This document shows positions 35,764 through 44,150 of a stretch of DNA of 64,000 nucleotides, piece after piece. Position 1 is the first letter of the stretch. The number at the start of each line of letters is the position of its first letter. Origin of the DNA: Hyphomicrobiales bacterium (GTDB taxonomy: Bacteria; Pseudomonadota; Alphaproteobacteria; Rhizobiales; Rhizobiaceae). A program made the translations under genes and the position numbers. A model generated the notes under the pieces. That model saw only the letters and a list, made by a program, of their open reading frames with translations. It was not told where the DNA came from and made no database searches. The DNA is taken from the NCBI GenBank assembly GCA_900465675.1, contig UBJR01000010.1, positions 83,513 through 147,512 of the forward strand, in the 5' to 3' direction.

Positions 35764-36239
35764 GTTTCAGAATCTTTCGGACCGGGAAGGGCCCCCGGCG
35801 AAGCGTCGAATATAACTTTAAATATAAGATTGAGGCCAGACTTTTGCACGCCGCGGAAAACCGCTATGAAAGCAGACAGGCAGCGGAATGGTTTTCACCC
35901 AATCGTCAGCCGCGCGGTCGGAATTTGCTTCGAATTCCATTTTTGTGGAATAGCTTTCGTTGGCCGGAACCGGTGCCGGATCACAAAAGCGCCGCAATGG
36001 TTAATCCACAGGCCGTTTCTGGCTAAATTTTTGTCATATAATGCCTTTTTAGTGTGGAAATTGATCCGTAACGCGCCATTTGCGTCCGTTTGAGCAAGAA
36101 TCTGATTCAGCGCAGCCTTTTTGTCTTCACATTTTCCCTGAAAGCGCTATGCATGCGGCTACGAGGTTTCGATTTAAAAGCGGAGCCCTAACCAAAAAGA
36201 GATGCAGCCATGTTGGTTCGCATCCAGGGGAAATGACAT
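35764..36239 (+). other. Long intergenic region upstream of the bra operon
   Basis: About 475 bases, AT-rich in the middle and presumably carrying the bra promoter. A GGCC-N8-TTGCA sequence at 35834-35848 has sigma-54 spacing but a poor -24 box. Short ORFs here look like chance. No RNA gene was recognised. Confidence 0.5.
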
Positions 36240-37142
36240 ATGGAGTACTTTATCCAGCAGCTCTTCAATGGGCTGACTCTTGGATCCATCTATGGTCTGG
36301 TCGCTATTGGCTATACGATGGTTTACGGCATTGTCGGCATGATCAATTTCGCCCATGGCGATGTCTTCATGCTTGGTGGTTTCGCTGCTCTTATCGTCTT
36401 TCTCGTTCTCACATCCATTTTCGCAGGTCTTCCGGTAGCAGTTCTTCTGCTGGCGATGCTTGTTGTTGCGATGCTGATGACGAGTTTGTGGAATTGGACG
36501 ATCGAGCGAGTTGCATACCGTCCGCTGCGCGGTTCCTTCCGCCTGGCGCCGCTGATCACCGCGATCGGCATGTCGATCACGCTTTCGAACTTCATCCAGG
36601 TGACGCAGGGCCCGCGCAACAAGCCGATCCCGCCGCTGGTCACTTCGGTCTACGATATTGGCGGCATCTCGGTCTCGCTGAAGCAGATCATCATCATCGT
36701 CATTACGGTCGTGCTGCTCGCGGGCTTCTGGTACCTCGTCAACCGCACGGCGCTCGGACGCGCCCAGCGCGCGACTGAGCAGGACCGCAAGATGGCCGCT
36801 CTGCTCGGCGTCAATGTCGATCAGACGATTTCCATCACCTTCATCATGGGCGCCGCACTCGCTGCCGTCGCCGGTACGATGTACCTGATGTATTACGGTG
36901 TCGCCTCGTTCACCGATGGCTTCACCCCAGGCGTCAAGGCGTTCACGGCTGCCGTTCTCGGCGGTATCGGTTCGCTGCCGGGCGCAGTGTTCGGCGGCCT
37001 GCTGATCGGTCTCATCGAGTCGCTCTGGTCCGCCTACTTCACCATCGCCTACAAGGACGTCGCGACCTTCGCGATCCTGGCTTTCGTCCTGATCTTCAAG
37101 CCGACCGGTATTCTCGGACGGCCGGAAGTCGAGAAGGTATAA
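36240..37142 (+). CDS. braD: Branched-chain amino-acid ABC transporter permease (LivH/BraD)
   Basis: A 300-residue inner-membrane permease with about eight helices. It starts MEYFIQQLFNGLTLGSIYGLVAIG and has GMINFAHGDVFMLGGF and AFTAAVLGGIGSLPGAVFGGLLIG, both LivH hallmarks. With BraE it forms the channel of a high-affinity uptake system for leucine, isoleucine, valine and, in Rhizobium, a broad range of amino acids. GGGGAAA precedes the ATG. First gene of the operon; braE follows after 5 bp. Confidence 0.95.
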   Translation: MEYFIQQLFNGLTLGSIYGLVAIGYTMVYGIVGMINFAHGDVFMLGGFAALIVFLVLTSIFAGLPVAVLLLAMLVVAMLMTSLWNWTIERVAYRPLRGSFRLAPLITAIGMSITLSNFIQVTQGPRNKPIPPLVTSVYDIGGISVSLKQIIIIVITVVLLAGFWYLVNRTALGRAQRATEQDRKMAALLGVNVDQTISITFIMGAALAAVAGTMYLMYYGVASFTDGFTPGVKAFTAAVLGGIGSLPGAVFGGLLIGLIESLWSAYFTIAYKDVATFAILAFVLIFKPTGILGRPEVEKV

Positions 37143-37147
37143 TCGTC

Positions 37148-38539
37148 ATGGCAAACATTGAAACTTCCACAGGCAAGCCCGAGGCCGGGCTTGTCCAGAA
37201 GGGTATCCGTGAAGCTTTCTTCACCGGTCTCGTCTCGCTCGGCCTGTTCGTTCTCTATGTCGGTCTCGGCACGCAGCAGAACATCAACAACGAACTGATC
37301 ATCGTCCAGCGCTGGGGCCTGCTTGCGATATTCGTCGCAATCGCCGCCATCGGCCGCTTCGTCATGGTCGTCTTCATCCAGCCGAACATCAATCGCCGCA
37401 AGCTTGCCAAGGCTAAGCAGGGCGAGCTCGATATCTCGACGGAAAAGAGCTTCTTCCACACGCACTTCCTGAAGATCGCGCTGGTTGCCCTGCTGCTTTA
37501 CCCGGTCGTGATCTACGCGCTCGTCGGTGCGCAGGGCTCGCTGAAGTGGGTCGACAATTTCGGTATCCAGATCCTCATCTACGTGATGCTGGCCTGGGGT
37601 CTGAACATCGTCGTCGGCCTCGCCGGTCTTCTCGACCTCGGCTATGTCGCCTTCTATGCGGTCGGCGCCTATTCCTACGCGCTGCTCTCCAGCTATTTCG
37701 GCCTGTCCTTCTGGGTGCTGCTGCCGCTGTCGGGCATCTTCGCTGCGCTCTGGGGCATCATCCTCGGCTTCCCGGTCCTGCGTCTGCGCGGCGACTACCT
37801 CGCCATCGTGACGCTGGCCTTCGGTGAAATCATCCGTCTGGTGCTGATCAACTGGACCGATGTCACCAAGGGTACGTTCGGCATCTCCGGCATTCCGAAG
37901 GCAACGCTGTTCGGCATTCCGTTCGATGCGTCCGCCGGCGGCTTTGCCAAGCTTCTCGGCCTGCCGATGTCGTCTGCCTATTACAAGATCTTCCTATTCT
38001 ATCTGATCCTGGCGCTCTGCCTCGTCACGGCTTACGTCACCATCCGGCTTCGCCGCATGCCGATCGGCCGCGCCTGGGAAGCTCTGCGCGAAGACGAAAT
38101 TGCCTGCCGCTCGCTCGGCATCAACACGGTGACGACCAAGCTCACCGCCTTTGCGACGGGCGCCATGTTCGGCGGCTTCGCCGGCTCGTTCTTCGCAGCG
38201 CGCCAGGGCTTCGTCTCGCCTGAATCCTTCGTCTTCCTGGAATCGGCCGTCATCCTCGCCATCGTCGTCCTCGGCGGCATGGGCTCGCTGACGGGTATCG
38301 CGATTGCCGCGGTTGTCATGGTCGGCGGCACGGAAGTGCTGCGCGAAATGGACTTCCTGAAGGTCGTCTTCGGTCCCGATTTCACGCCGGAACTCTACCG
38401 CATGCTGCTCTTCGGCCTCGCCATGGTCGTGGTCATGCTCTTCAAGCCGCGCGGTTTCGTCGGCTCGCGTGAACCGACCGCCTTCCTCAAGGAGCGCAAG
38501 GCGGTATCCGGAAGCTTCACCAAGGAGGGCCACGGCTGA
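37148..38539 (+). CDS. braE: Branched-chain amino-acid ABC transporter permease (LivM/BraE)
   Basis: A 463-residue permease, longer than minimal LivM because of an N-terminal extension of about 115 residues with two extra helices. The core starts at NFGIQILIYVMLAWGLNIVVGLAGLLDLGYVAFYAVGAY and includes GRAWEALREDEIACRSLGIN, the coupling region to the ATPases. It pairs with BraD. Its stop codon overlaps the braF start (TGATG). Confidence 0.95.
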   Translation: MANIETSTGKPEAGLVQKGIREAFFTGLVSLGLFVLYVGLGTQQNINNELIIVQRWGLLAIFVAIAAIGRFVMVVFIQPNINRRKLAKAKQGELDISTEKSFFHTHFLKIALVALLLYPVVIYALVGAQGSLKWVDNFGIQILIYVMLAWGLNIVVGLAGLLDLGYVAFYAVGAYSYALLSSYFGLSFWVLLPLSGIFAALWGIILGFPVLRLRGDYLAIVTLAFGEIIRLVLINWTDVTKGTFGISGIPKATLFGIPFDASAGGFAKLLGLPMSSAYYKIFLFYLILALCLVTAYVTIRLRRMPIGRAWEALREDEIACRSLGINTVTTKLTAFATGAMFGGFAGSFFAARQGFVSPESFVFLESAVILAIVVLGGMGSLTGIAIAAVVMVGGTEVLREMDFLKVVFGPDFTPELYRMLLFGLAMVVVMLFKPRGFVGSREPTAFLKERKAVSGSFTKEGHG

Positions 38540-39402
38540 TGAGCCCTGTAGAAACAATGTCCAACGATACCCTGCTCAAGGTCGAGCACCTGTCGATGAA
38601 GTTCGGCGGCCTGATGGCCATCAACGATCTGTCCTTCGAAGCCAAGCGCGGCGACATCACCGCCCTGATTGGCCCGAACGGCGCAGGCAAGACCACGGTG
38701 TTCAACTGCATCACCGGCTTCTACAAGCCGACGATGGGCATGATCACCATGAACCAGAAGAGCGGAAAGCAGTATCTGCTCGAGCGCCTTCCGGATTTCC
38801 GCATCACCAAGGAAGCCAAGGTCGCCCGTACCTTCCAGAACATTCGTCTGTTCTCGGGTCTGACGGTTCTGGAAAACCTGCTCGTCGCCCAGCACAACAA
38901 GCTGATGAAGGCGTCCGGCTACACGATCCTCGGCCTGCTCGGTATCGGCAGCTACAAGAAGGAAGCGGCTGCCTCGATCGAGCTTGCACGCTACTGGCTG
39001 GACAAGGCCGATCTGACCGATCGCGCCGACGATCCGGCAGGCGATCTGCCCTACGGCGCCCAGCGCCGCCTGGAAATCGCCCGCGCCATGTGCACCGGTC
39101 CGGAACTGCTCTGCCTCGACGAACCGGCGGCGGGTCTCAACCCGCGCGAATCGCTGGCACTCAACGAGCTGCTGCGCAGCATCCGCGCCGATACCGGAAC
39201 CTCGATCCTGCTCATCGAGCACGACATGTCGGTGGTCATGGAAATTTCCGACCACGTCGTCGTTCTCGAATACGGCCAGAAAATCTCCGACGGTACGCCC
39301 GATCACGTGAAGAACGACCCGAAGGTCATTGCGGCCTATCTCGGTGTCGAAGACGAAGAAGTTGAAGAGGTCATCGCGACCGTAGAAGGGGGCGCATTCT
39401 GA
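38539..39402 (+). CDS. braF: Branched-chain amino-acid ABC transporter ATPase (LivG/BraF)
   Basis: A 287-residue ABC ATPase. Walker A is GPNGAGKTT; the signature region is degenerate (LPYGAQRRLEIARAM), usual for LivG; Walker B is LLCLDEPAAGLNP, followed by the switch His in LLIEHDM. A conserved insertion and ARTFQNIRLFSGLTVLENLLVAQH are LivG hallmarks. It energises uptake with BraG. A second Met at residue 7 is a possible start. Overlaps both neighbours. Confidence 0.95.
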   Translation: MSPVETMSNDTLLKVEHLSMKFGGLMAINDLSFEAKRGDITALIGPNGAGKTTVFNCITGFYKPTMGMITMNQKSGKQYLLERLPDFRITKEAKVARTFQNIRLFSGLTVLENLLVAQHNKLMKASGYTILGLLGIGSYKKEAAASIELARYWLDKADLTDRADDPAGDLPYGAQRRLEIARAMCTGPELLCLDEPAAGLNPRESLALNELLRSIRADTGTSILLIEHDMSVVMEISDHVVVLEYGQKISDGTPDHVKNDPKVIAAYLGVEDEEVEEVIATVEGGAF

Positions 39403-40130
39403 TGGCTGGGGAACAGCTTCTTAGTGTTCAGGGTGTCGAGACCTATTACGGCAATATCCGCGCTCTCGCCGGCATCGATGTCGAAGTCAAGAAGGGTGAA
39501 ATCGTCAGCCTGATCGGTGCCAACGGCGCCGGCAAGTCGACGCTGATGATGACGATCTGCGGCAGCCCGCAGGCACGTACCGGCTCGATCATTTTCGAGG
39601 GCCGCGACATCACCAAGATGCCGACCCACGAGATCGCGCGTCTGCGTATCGCCCAGTCGCCGGAAGGGCGTCGTATCTTCCCGCGCATGACCGTTCTGGA
39701 AAATCTCCAGATGGGCGCAGGTCTCGATAACCTCAAATATTTCCACGAGGATCTCGAAAAGATCTTCGTGATGTTCCCGCGCCTCAAGGAGCGCCAGACG
39801 CAGCGCGGCGGCACGCTTTCGGGCGGTGAGCAGCAGATGCTGTCGATCGGCCGCGCGCTGATGGCCCGTCCGAAGCTTCTGCTTCTCGACGAGCCGTCGC
39901 TCGGCCTGGCGCCGCTGATCGTCAAGGGGATTTTCGAGGCGATCAAGAAGCTCAACGAAACCGAAGGCCTGACCGTCTTCCTCGTCGAGCAGAACGCATT
40001 TGCTGCCCTCAAGCTTTCGCATCGCGCCTACGTGATGGTGAACGGCAAGGTGACGATGAGCGGTTCCGGCAAGGAACTGCTTGCCAATCCCGAAGTCCGT
40101 GCCGCCTATCTCGAAGGCGGGCGGCATTGA
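39402..40130 (+). CDS. braG: Branched-chain amino-acid ABC transporter ATPase (LivF/BraG)
   Basis: A 242-residue ABC ATPase with LSVQGVETYYGNIRALAGID, Walker A GANGAGKST, signature LSGGEQQMLSIGRALM, Walker B LLLLDEPSLGLAP and the LivF-type VEQNAFAALKLSHRAYVM. Its ATG overlaps the braF stop. Partner of BraF in the transporter. Confidence 0.96.
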   Translation: MAGEQLLSVQGVETYYGNIRALAGIDVEVKKGEIVSLIGANGAGKSTLMMTICGSPQARTGSIIFEGRDITKMPTHEIARLRIAQSPEGRRIFPRMTVLENLQMGAGLDNLKYFHEDLEKIFVMFPRLKERQTQRGGTLSGGEQQMLSIGRALMARPKLLLLDEPSLGLAPLIVKGIFEAIKKLNETEGLTVFLVEQNAFAALKLSHRAYVMVNGKVTMSGSGKELLANPEVRAAYLEGGRH

Positions 40131-40154
40131 TCCGGGCAGAAGGGAGACTTTGAT

Positions 40155-40508
40155 ATGCAGGGACTTTTCTTCGAACCGGATATGGGCGTCAGGACGGTTA
40201 TCCGCGCGCTCGTCATGCTCATCGGTTTCTGGACCGCGTGGCGCGCCGGAAAGGCCGCGGCTGAAGGCTGGAGCGATTACCCGCTGGTGATCGCCTATAC
40301 CTTCCTGCTCGCCTGGGTGATGCAGTTCCTGCATCACGCGCTGTTCAACGGCCCGATGCTGAGCGCCTTCTTCTACATCATCGATTTCGTGCTGCTGCTC
40401 GTCTTCTCGACGGCCGGCTTCCGCTTCCGCCGCACCAATCAGATGGTCAACAACTATTACTGGCTGTACGAAAAAACTTCCGCCTTCTCGTGGAAGAACA
40501 AACATTGA
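40155..40508 (+). CDS. Small three-helix membrane protein in the bra operon, function unknown
   Basis: A 117-residue protein with three hydrophobic segments (RALVMLIGFWTAWRAGKAAA, PLVIAYTFLLAWVMQFLHHALF, AFFYIIDFVLLLVFSTAGF) and a basic C-terminus ending FSWKNKH. It lies 24 bp after braG and before braC, inside the transporter operon, on the same strand. It is not a standard subunit of LIV systems; it may be an accessory of the permease. Family recognised only as an alphaproteobacterial bra-associated protein. Confidence 0.75.
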   Translation: MQGLFFEPDMGVRTVIRALVMLIGFWTAWRAGKAAAEGWSDYPLVIAYTFLLAWVMQFLHHALFNGPMLSAFFYIIDFVLLLVFSTAGFRFRRTNQMVNNYYWLYEKTSAFSWKNKH

Positions 40509-40600
40509 CAGCCCGTTGAAACTAGGCATGAATTGCCTCAGCGGCGGTACCCGGAAGTCTTGGAGTTAAAACGGAAATCCGCCACTGATAAGAAATCGAA

Positions 40601-40647
40601 GGGCATGGCTCATGGCCGGCAAGGCACAACGCCACCGGTTCATGCCC
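40601..40647 (+). promoter_or_regulatory. Long-range hairpin in the leader of braC
   Basis: GGGCATG (40601-40607) and CATGCCC (40641-40647) can pair and enclose GC-rich sequence with further CCGG pairing. It lies in the 229-bp gap before braC. It could stabilise the abundant binding-protein transcript or partly separate its expression from the permease genes. Confidence 0.45.
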
Positions 40648-40737
40648 CCAGAGAGGAACAGCTTTCCCGGCGCAAACGATGGTGGGTAATGCGCTGGGTC
40701 TAGGACCGGAACCCGCCCAAAAATTGGGAGTAAAAAC

Positions 40738-41862
40738 ATGAAGAAGTATCTTCTGTCAGCAGTAGCTCTTTCCGCGATGGTTGCTTTCAGCGGCGCTGCG
40801 CGGGCTGACCTGCTTGTTGGTGTTGGTGGTCCGCTGACGGGCCCGAACGCTGCGTTCGGTGCACAGCTTCAGAAGGGTGCCGAACAGGCAGCCGCTGATA
40901 TCAACGCTGCTGGCGGCATCAACGGCGAGCAGATCAAGGTCGAGCTCGGCGACGACGTCTCCGACCCTAAGCAGGGCATCTCGGTAGCGAACAAGTTCGT
41001 TGCTGACGGCGTCAAGTTCGTTGTCGGTCACTTCAACTCGGGCGTTTCCATCCCGGCTTCTGAAGTTTACGCTGAAAACGGCATCCTCGAAATCACCCCG
41101 GCTGCTACGAACCCGCAGTTCACCGAGCGTGGTCTCTGGAACACGTTCCGTACTTGCGGCCGTGACGACCAGCAGGGCGCGATTGCCGGCAAGTATCTTG
41201 CCGACCACTTCAAGGACGCCAAGATCGCTGTCGTTCACGACAAGACGCCTTACGGCCAGGGTCTCGCTGACGAAACCAAGAAGGCTATGAACGCCGCTGG
41301 TATCACCGAAGTCGTGTACGAAGGCATTAACGTCGGCGACAAGGACTTCTCGGCCCTCATCGCCAAGATGAAGGAAGCCGGCGTTTCGATCATCTATTGG
41401 GGTGGTCTCCACACCGAAGCTGGTCTCATCATCCGCCAGGCAAAGGACCAGGGCCTGAAGGCAACGCTCGTATCGGGTGACGGTATCGTTTCGAACGAAC
41501 TGGCTTCGATCGCTGGCGACGCTGTTGAAGGTACGCTGAACACCTTCGGCCCGGATCCGACGCTGAACCCGGCCAACAAGGACCTCGTCGAGAAGTTCAA
41601 GGCTGCCGGCTTCAACCCGGAAGCTTACACCCTCTACTCCTACGCTGCGATGCAGTCGATCGCAGGCGCTGCAAAGGCCGCTGGTTCTAACGATCCGGAA
41701 GCCGTTGCAAAGGCCATGAAGGAAAAGGGTCCGTTCCCGACCGTTCTCGGCGAAATGTCCTTCGATGAAAAGGGCGACCCGAAGCTCCCGGGCTACATCA
41801 TGTACGAATGGAAGAAGGGCCCGGACGGCAAGTACAGCTACTTCCCGCAGGCTGCGAAGTAA
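40738..41862 (+). CDS. braC: Branched-chain amino-acid ABC transporter substrate-binding protein
   Basis: A 374-residue periplasmic protein with signal peptide MKKYLLSAVALSAMVAFSGAARA and mature start DLLVGVGGPLTGPNAAFGAQLQ. Its sequence follows LivJ/LivK, with FNSGVSIPASEVYAENGI and TLYSYAAMQSIAGA. Codon choice is strongly biased, consistent with high expression. Placed last, after braDEFG, as in Rhizobium leguminosarum braDEFGC. A strong terminator with a TTCG loop follows. Confidence 0.96.
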   Translation: MKKYLLSAVALSAMVAFSGAARADLLVGVGGPLTGPNAAFGAQLQKGAEQAAADINAAGGINGEQIKVELGDDVSDPKQGISVANKFVADGVKFVVGHFNSGVSIPASEVYAENGILEITPAATNPQFTERGLWNTFRTCGRDDQQGAIAGKYLADHFKDAKIAVVHDKTPYGQGLADETKKAMNAAGITEVVYEGINVGDKDFSALIAKMKEAGVSIIYWGGLHTEAGLIIRQAKDQGLKATLVSGDGIVSNELASIAGDAVEGTLNTFGPDPTLNPANKDLVEKFKAAGFNPEAYTLYSYAAMQSIAGAAKAAGSNDPEAVAKAMKEKGPFPTVLGEMSFDEKGDPKLPGYIMYEWKKGPDGKYSYFPQAAK

Positions 41863-41893
41863 GCATCGCTTGCACGGTTCCGACCGTTTAGAG

Positions 41894-41925
41894 GAAGCCC
41901 GGTTTCGACCGGGCTTCTTTGTTTT
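41894..41925 (+). terminator. Intrinsic terminator after braC
   Basis: A 10-bp stem GAAGCCCGGT / ACCGGGCTTC closed by a stable TTCG loop is followed by TTTGTTTTT. Confidence 0.95.
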
Positions 41926-42015
41926 TGGCGACGGTTTCGCGGCGGAGTGACGTTTTCAATTCTGAAATGATCGGCTAGCTTTCACGCCCTGCCAGAATTC
42001 AGAATGGAAATTTCG

Positions 42016-42984
42016 ATGTCCCGACCGCGCATTCTCGTCACCCGCCGCTGGCCCGCCGCCGCCGAGGCCGCTCTTGCCGAACGTTTCGAGGTGACCCTCA
42101 ACGAAGCTGACGTGCCGATGACCGCCGATCAGCTGCGTCAGGCGCTGGCCGATTACGACGCGGTGCTGCCGACCGTCTCCGACAAGCTGCCGGCATCCGT
42201 CTTCGGGGGCGAGATCCGTACGAAAATCCTCGGCAATTTTGGTGTCGGCTACAATCACATCGATATCGCGTCGGCCAAGGCCAAGGGCGTTGCCGTCACC
42301 AATACGCCGGGCGTTCTGACCGACTGCACCGCCGATATCGCCATGCTGCTGCTGCTCGATGTTGCCCGCCGTGGCGGGGAGGGTGACCGGCAGGTCCGCG
42401 CCAATGAATGGAAGGGCTGGTGCCCGACCCACATGATCGGCACCAAGGTCTCCGGCAAGACCGTCGGCATCATCGGCTTCGGCCGCATCGGCAAGGCCTT
42501 CGCCCAGCGCTGCCATTTCGGTTTCGGCATGGACGTGGTGTTCTACAATCGCTCGAAAGTCGATGAGGCCGAAGCGGCCCGTTATGGTGCGCGCCAGCTC
42601 GCCACCGTCGAGGACGTGCTTGCTGCCGCCGATTTCGTCTCGCTGCATTGCCCGGGTGGAGCCGAGAACCGGCACCTGATGAACGCGGCGCGCTTCGCGG
42701 CGATGAAGAAGGGTGCGTTCCTGATCAATACGGCGCGTGGCGACGTGGTGGATGAGGCGGCGCTGATTGCGGCCTTGCGCGACGGGACGATCCGCGGGGC
42801 CGGGCTCGATGTCTACGAGGCGGAGCCGCAGGTGCCGGAGGCGCTAAAGGCGATGGAGAATGTGGTGCTGCTGCCGCATCTCGGCAGTGCGACGGAGGAG
42901 ACGCGCACGGCGATGGGGATGAAGGTGGTGGACAATGTCACGGCGTTCTTCGAGGGCCGGGAGCCGGCGGATCGGGTGGTGTGA
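42016..42984 (+). CDS. D-isomer 2-hydroxyacid dehydrogenase (glyoxylate/hydroxypyruvate reductase-like)
   Basis: A 322-residue NAD(P)-dependent dehydrogenase. It has the Rossmann motif GIIGFGRIGKAFAQR, the substrate-binding NFGVGYNHID, the Arg motif NTARGDVVDE, Glu in LDVYEAEP and catalytic His in LLPHLGSAT. Closest families are D-glycerate dehydrogenase and glyoxylate reductase (GyaR). GGAAA precedes ATG 42016; an ATG four codons earlier is less likely. Monocistronic; a palindromic repeat starts 30 bp after the stop. Confidence 0.85.
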   Translation: MSRPRILVTRRWPAAAEAALAERFEVTLNEADVPMTADQLRQALADYDAVLPTVSDKLPASVFGGEIRTKILGNFGVGYNHIDIASAKAKGVAVTNTPGVLTDCTADIAMLLLLDVARRGGEGDRQVRANEWKGWCPTHMIGTKVSGKTVGIIGFGRIGKAFAQRCHFGFGMDVVFYNRSKVDEAEAARYGARQLATVEDVLAAADFVSLHCPGGAENRHLMNAARFAAMKKGAFLINTARGDVVDEAALIAALRDGTIRGAGLDVYEAEPQVPEALKAMENVVLLPHLGSATEETRTAMGMKVVDNVTAFFEGREPADRVV

Positions 42985-43014
42985 GGAGGGTGGTCTTTTC
43001 CACCTGAGCAAGTT

Positions 43015-43193
43015 CGCCCCCCTCTGCCCTGCCGGTCATCTCCCCCACAGGTGGGGAGATGACTCGTGGCGGGCTCCCCACACTCTATGACTGAACCTAT
43101 TCGCGGCCTACATCGTTAGATGTCGGGCGAGCGGGCGCGCCCAGCCAATCTCCCCACCTGTGGGGGAGATGCCCGGCAGGGCAGAGGGGGGCG
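43015..43193. repeat. Palindromic intergenic repeat, copy 1
   Basis: A 179-bp element bounded by long inverted ends (CGCCCCCCTCTGCCCTGCCGG and its complement). Inside each end lies a second palindrome with the core ATCTCCCC. The right-hand 65 bases (43127-43191) match copy 2 at 52812-52876 with a single difference. The middle differs. It has no coding capacity. It fits the mosaic or MITE-like intergenic elements widespread in Rhizobium (RIME type), but the exact family was not checked. Confidence 0.9.
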
Positions 43194-43232
43194 TTCTTGC
43201 TCGAAGTCTCAAGACTCAAGCGAACCCCACCA

Positions 43233-44150
43233 TCACCCCTCATGCAACACATGCGCCGCCTTCACCGCCGCCGACGCCCGGTTCTCGACCCCAAGCTTCA
43301 CATAGATCTGCTCGAGATGCTTGTTCACCGTCCGCGCCGATAGCCCTAAAATCTCGCCGATGTCCCTGTTGGCCTTGCCCTTGGCGATCCAGAGCAGCAC
43401 TTCCGACTCCCGCTGGGTCAACGAGAAATGCTGGCGCAGCACCGCGTCGTCGCTGCGCTGGCTGACGGCGGTGAGGCGGAAGAGGTATTCGTCGGGACCG
43501 ATGGTGCCGAGGAAGGCGAGCTGCAGCACGGGTTGGCCCGCGTGGGTGACGGAGAAGGCTGTGTCGCGGCCGGTTCCCATGCGGTCCTTCATCCAGGCGG
43601 CGATATGCGCTGTTAACACCTCCATGCCGTCGTCGCTGCCCATGGCGGCGTTGACGAGCCGGGTGGCCTGCGGGGTGGACCAGTGGATGGCGCCATTGCC
43701 CTTGACCGCGAGCAGATGGCGTCCGGCGGCGTCGAGGGCGACGCGGGCGCTCTGGGCCGAGCGAGCATTGCGCAGATGGACGCGGATGCGGGCGCGCAGT
43801 TCGTCGATATTGATCGGCTTGGTGAGATAGTCGACGCCGCCGGATTCCAGTGCATGGACGACGTGTTCGGTCTCCGTCAGCCCGGTCATGAAGATGACCG
43901 GCACCTGGCCGACTGCGGCGTTGGCCTTCAATTTGCGGCAGGTCTCGAAACCATCCATGACGGGCATGACGGCATCGAGCAGGATGAGATCGGGGGTGAT
44001 GCGCTCGACGATGTTGAGCGCCGCCGTTCCTGACGTGGCGATCAGCACGGAGAAGCCCGACTGTTCCAGCGCATCGGTCAGGAAGCCGAGCGCCTCCGGG
44101 GAATCATCGACAAGCAGGACGATATCGCGGGGTTGGGCCGTGTCAGCCAA
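43233..44150 (-). CDS. LuxR-type response regulator, partner of the permease-kinase
   Basis: A 305-residue regulator. Receiver domain (1-125) with phospho-acceptor Asp in LILLDAVMPVMDG and KPI motif; a middle PAS-like domain (about 140-230, GRHLLAVKGNGAIHWSTPQ); and a C-terminal GerE DNA-binding domain (FSLTQRESEVLLWIAKGKANRDIGEILG). Its start overlaps the kinase stop by 8 bp, so the two are translationally coupled and almost certainly partners. Likely target is the divergent urtA promoter; this is inference from gene order and the nearby palindrome. Confidence 0.92.
   Translation of the reverse strand: MADTAQPRDIVLLVDDSPEALGFLTDALEQSGFSVLIATSGTAALNIVERITPDLILLDAVMPVMDGFETCRKLKANAAVGQVPVIFMTGLTETEHVVHALESGGVDYLTKPINIDELRARIRVHLRNARSAQSARVALDAAGRHLLAVKGNGAIHWSTPQATRLVNAAMGSDDGMEVLTAHIAAWMKDRMGTGRDTAFSVTHAGQPVLQLAFLGTIGPDEYLFRLTAVSQRSDDAVLRQHFSLTQRESEVLLWIAKGKANRDIGEILGLSARTVNKHLEQIYVKLGVENRASAAVKAAHVLHEG

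Noticed and set aside
35834..35848. Sigma-54-like sequence upstream of braD
   Set aside because: The spacing is right but the -24 box is GGCCAG rather than GGCACG and it is about 390 bases from braD; too weak to call.
36080..36778. 232-codon ORF overlapping braD
   Set aside because: Out of frame with braD, which is clearly supported; its translation is compositionally odd.
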